Assembly (NCBI GenBank): GCA_002502625.1
Contig: DAPV01000101.1
Span: 1 to 7,227 of the forward strand
Reading direction: 5' to 3'
DNA: 7,227 nucleotides
Origin: Euryarchaeota archaeon UBA125
GTDB lineage: Archaea > Thermoplasmatota > Poseidoniia > Poseidoniales > Thalassarchaeaceae
Shown: piece after piece, positions 6,131 to 7,227 of the stretch
How the letters are laid out: each line of letters begins with the position of its first letter
Numbering within the stretch: the first letter of the stretch is position 1
Translations under genes and position numbers: made by a program
The notes under the pieces: generated by a model
The model's input: only the letters and a program-made list of their open reading frames with translations
Database searches by the model: none
Told to the model about the DNA's origin: nothing

Positions 6131-6140
6131 GGGTACCCAT
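6129..6140. repeat. 12-bp perfect palindrome overlapping the coiled-coil gene start codon
   Basis: ATGGGTACCCAT is self-complementary and includes two bases of the ATG at 6130 together with an out-of-frame ATG (6138-6140) on the same strand. It could be an operator or could hide the start codon in a short stem. A 12-base palindrome may also arise by chance. Confidence 0.35.
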
Positions 6141-6144
6141 CCCC
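6138..6144 (-). promoter_or_regulatory. GGGGATG Shine-Dalgarno-like element before the coiled-coil gene
   Basis: Read on the minus strand, GGGGATG is followed by seven bases and the ATG at 6130. It is one base off the archaeal GGTGAT core and is the same heptamer seen before the propeller gene, so both genes may share a translation-initiation style. Confidence 0.45.
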
Positions 6145-6167
6145 GAATTACAACGGTACTCTAATGG

Positions 6168-6179
6168 TAATTAATATCC
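6168..6179 (-). promoter_or_regulatory. Possible archaeal TATA element upstream of the coiled-coil gene
   Basis: The minus-strand sequence GGATATTAATTA is the most TATA-like element in the 103-base gap upstream of the coiled-coil gene. Initiation about 25 bases downstream would start the RNA near 6145, just before the GGGGATG element, giving a short leader. AT-rich background makes this tentative. The rest of the gap (6180-6233) shows nothing I can name. Confidence 0.35.
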
Positions 6180-6233
6180 TCAGTTCCTAACATTCTTCAG
6201 AGGGCGATTCTTAAGATATTCAATGGAAACGGT

Positions 6234-6638
6234 TCAAAAACTAATTTTGAAAATTTCCACACAAGCAGGACAACGTAATTTTCTCTCACCCGGGCGCTGA
6301 GTGATTCTGAGTCCTCTATCACAAGCAGGACATTCAATTTCTACCTTGATAATTTTCTTAGTGAGAGTAAATTCATGTTTACATTTTGAACAACGAATAT
6401 CCGCTGGTCTTGTATCAACTCCTGCAACTAAAACATGTCTACAAGAAGGGCAAGTTACCTTTTCTTTGTTCCATGCTTCCCTAGTTGGAAAATGTTCAAC
6501 TTTTACCTGAGCAGAACAAGTAACACACTCTAGGATACCCAAATCGTCTGGAAGAAGTGAGTCACAATGAGGGCAATATGCAGGTGGAGGAGAAACACGG
6601 CTCTCTACCTCGTAAGGTACCGGTTCATCCTCGCTCAT
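6234..6638 (-). CDS. Triple zinc-ribbon protein (six CxxC knuckles, MJ0042-like)
   Basis: A 134-residue protein consisting almost wholly of three zinc ribbons. The CxxC pairs are at 22/25 with 38/41, 63/66 with 83/86, and 103/106 with 123/126. The last two ribbons have identical C-x2-C-x16-C-x2-C spacing and end in RC..C...F.(L/I), as in MJ0042-type zinc-finger domains, so they look like an internal duplication. The N-terminus is acidic and disordered, and no other domain is attached. Zinc ribbons of this kind mediate protein or nucleic-acid contacts, and the target is unknown. I chose the ATG at 6638 because GAGG lies about 7 bases upstream. An in-frame ATG at 6671 (11 residues longer) has no Shine-Dalgarno sequence but sits 3 bases behind the ATPase stop and would be coupled to it. 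Probably in one operon with the metal ATPase, which makes a role in metal sensing conceivable but unproven. Confidence 0.85.
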   Translation of the reverse strand: MSEDEPVPYEVESRVSPPPAYCPHCDSLLPDDLGILECVTCSAQVKVEHFPTREAWNKEKVTCPSCRHVLVAGVDTRPADIRCSKCKHEFTLTKKIIKVEIECPACDRGLRITQRPGERKLRCPACVEIFKISF

Positions 6639-6674
6639 GCTCTGTCCTCGGTATTGTCTCAATATAGGCATATT

Positions 6675-7227
6675 TCAAAGAGTCGATTGAATCTCTTCGT
6701 TTCGACCGAATAGAATTTTGATTGAAATTATGGCTTCTTTGAAAACCTCTGAAAAAATTTCAACAACAGTTCTAATTCTTTCAATTCCAGTTCCTGCAAC
6801 CCACATTCCATTGAGAATTACCATAAACGCACTGGCTTCATGAAGTAAAACTCCTACTGCAATTGAAAGTTCTACACCCAACAAAACACATACAACCAAA
6901 GTAATTGTTAATAAAACACTGAGAAGGATATTTACCTGAACAATTCTACGTGCAGATCTTGCTAATTTTGTTAACTCAACTACAGCACGTGGATCATCTC
7001 CAGGGATCAAAACATCAGCTGCATCGAGATTAATTTGGTCTCCCGATCCTACTGCAATTCCAACATCAGCTACAGCAAGTGCTCCAGAATCATTGAATCC
7101 ATCTCCTGCCATTAATGTCCTTCTTGAAATAGAACGTTTCTCAACAAAAGATGCTTTTTCTTCAGGAGAAACGTTGCCAGTACATTGAGTTGGAGGGATT
7201 CCGAGACTCTCTCCAAACAATTCTACT
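6675..7227 (-). CDS. Heavy-metal (P1B-type) P-type ATPase, C-terminal part (5' end cut by window)
   Basis: The frame is open to the right edge, so the N-terminus, the CPC/SPC-type membrane motif and the phosphorylated DKTGT are outside. Visible are the end of the P-domain, with the SPEEK segment, the hinge GDGFND (7089-7106) that coordinates magnesium, and the family sequence ALAVADVGIAVGSG....L.AADV. Two membrane helices follow (about NILLSVLLTITLVVCVLLG and LSIAVGVLLHEASAFMVILN), then a C-terminal amphipathic tail of some 45 residues. This family pumps transition-metal ions out of the cytoplasm using ATP. The last helix carries HEAS where P1B-4 (Co/Zn/Fe-type) pumps carry HEGG and copper pumps carry MSxSS, so copper is unlikely, but the ion cannot be settled from this half. 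The zinc-ribbon gene follows directly and is likely co-transcribed. Confidence 0.92.
   Translation of the reverse strand, partial: VELFGESLGIPPTQCTGNVSPEEKASFVEKRSISRRTLMAGDGFNDSGALAVADVGIAVGSGDQINLDAADVLIPGDDPRAVVELTKLARSARRIVQVNILLSVLLTITLVVCVLLGVELSIAVGVLLHEASAFMVILNGMWVAGTGIERIRTVVEIFSEVFKEAIISIKILFGRNEEIQSTL

Noticed and set aside
6139..6233. Small RNA or riboswitch in the gap upstream of the coiled-coil gene
   Set aside because: The 103-base gap has no convincing stem-loop series or known aptamer pattern; only a TATA-like element and a start-site palindrome can be supported.
5913..6510. Plus-strand frames at 5913-6095 and 6301-6510
   Set aside because: Antisense to the coiled-coil and zinc-ribbon genes. 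The Ser/Leu/Arg-rich translation is what antisense of Glu/Arg-rich coding gives.

Overview
The window looks like a chromosomal piece of an AT-rich marine planktonic archaeon, most likely Poseidoniia (Marine Group II/III Euryarchaeota). The reasons are a secreted, membrane-anchored protein combining a beta-propeller with acidic D-x-D-G-D-G repeats and an aromatic C-terminal motif (GWT..QW.WYG..WL), a small MJ0042-like zinc-ribbon protein, archaeal-type Shine-Dalgarno-like sequences, and a Soj-like ParA beside a ribbon-helix-helix protein. This assignment is from protein style and memory of the lineage; no search was run.

Layout. On the + strand, 1-1051 holds the 3' part of a parA/soj ATPase gene, a 78-residue ribbon-helix-helix protein and an overlapping 86-residue protein of unknown function. 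The first two resemble a two-component DNA-segregation or repressor cassette. This block meets the minus-strand genes tail to tail, with only 7 bases between stop codons.

On the minus strand, read from the right edge leftwards, come the C-terminal part of a heavy-metal P1B-type ATPase (6675-7227, cut by the window edge), a six-CxxC zinc-ribbon protein just behind it, a 103-base gap with a possible promoter, an 866-residue cytoplasmic coiled-coil protein with a Pro/Gly-rich tail (3530-6130), and, 35 bases further, the secreted propeller/calcium-repeat protein with one membrane span and a long acidic cytoplasmic tail (1059-3485).

How the genes may work together. The coiled-coil gene and the propeller gene are probably one transcription unit and share a similar GGGGATG element before the start codon. 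The most interesting reading, which is inference, is a trans-envelope pair: an internal rod- or filament-like scaffold plus a membrane protein whose outer part binds calcium and whose acidic inner tail could meet the scaffold's basic Pro/Gly-rich tail. The metal ATPase and zinc-ribbon protein are probably a separate unit. No tRNA, rRNA, CRISPR array or insertion sequence was seen, and there is no gene-free stretch longer than about 100 bases.
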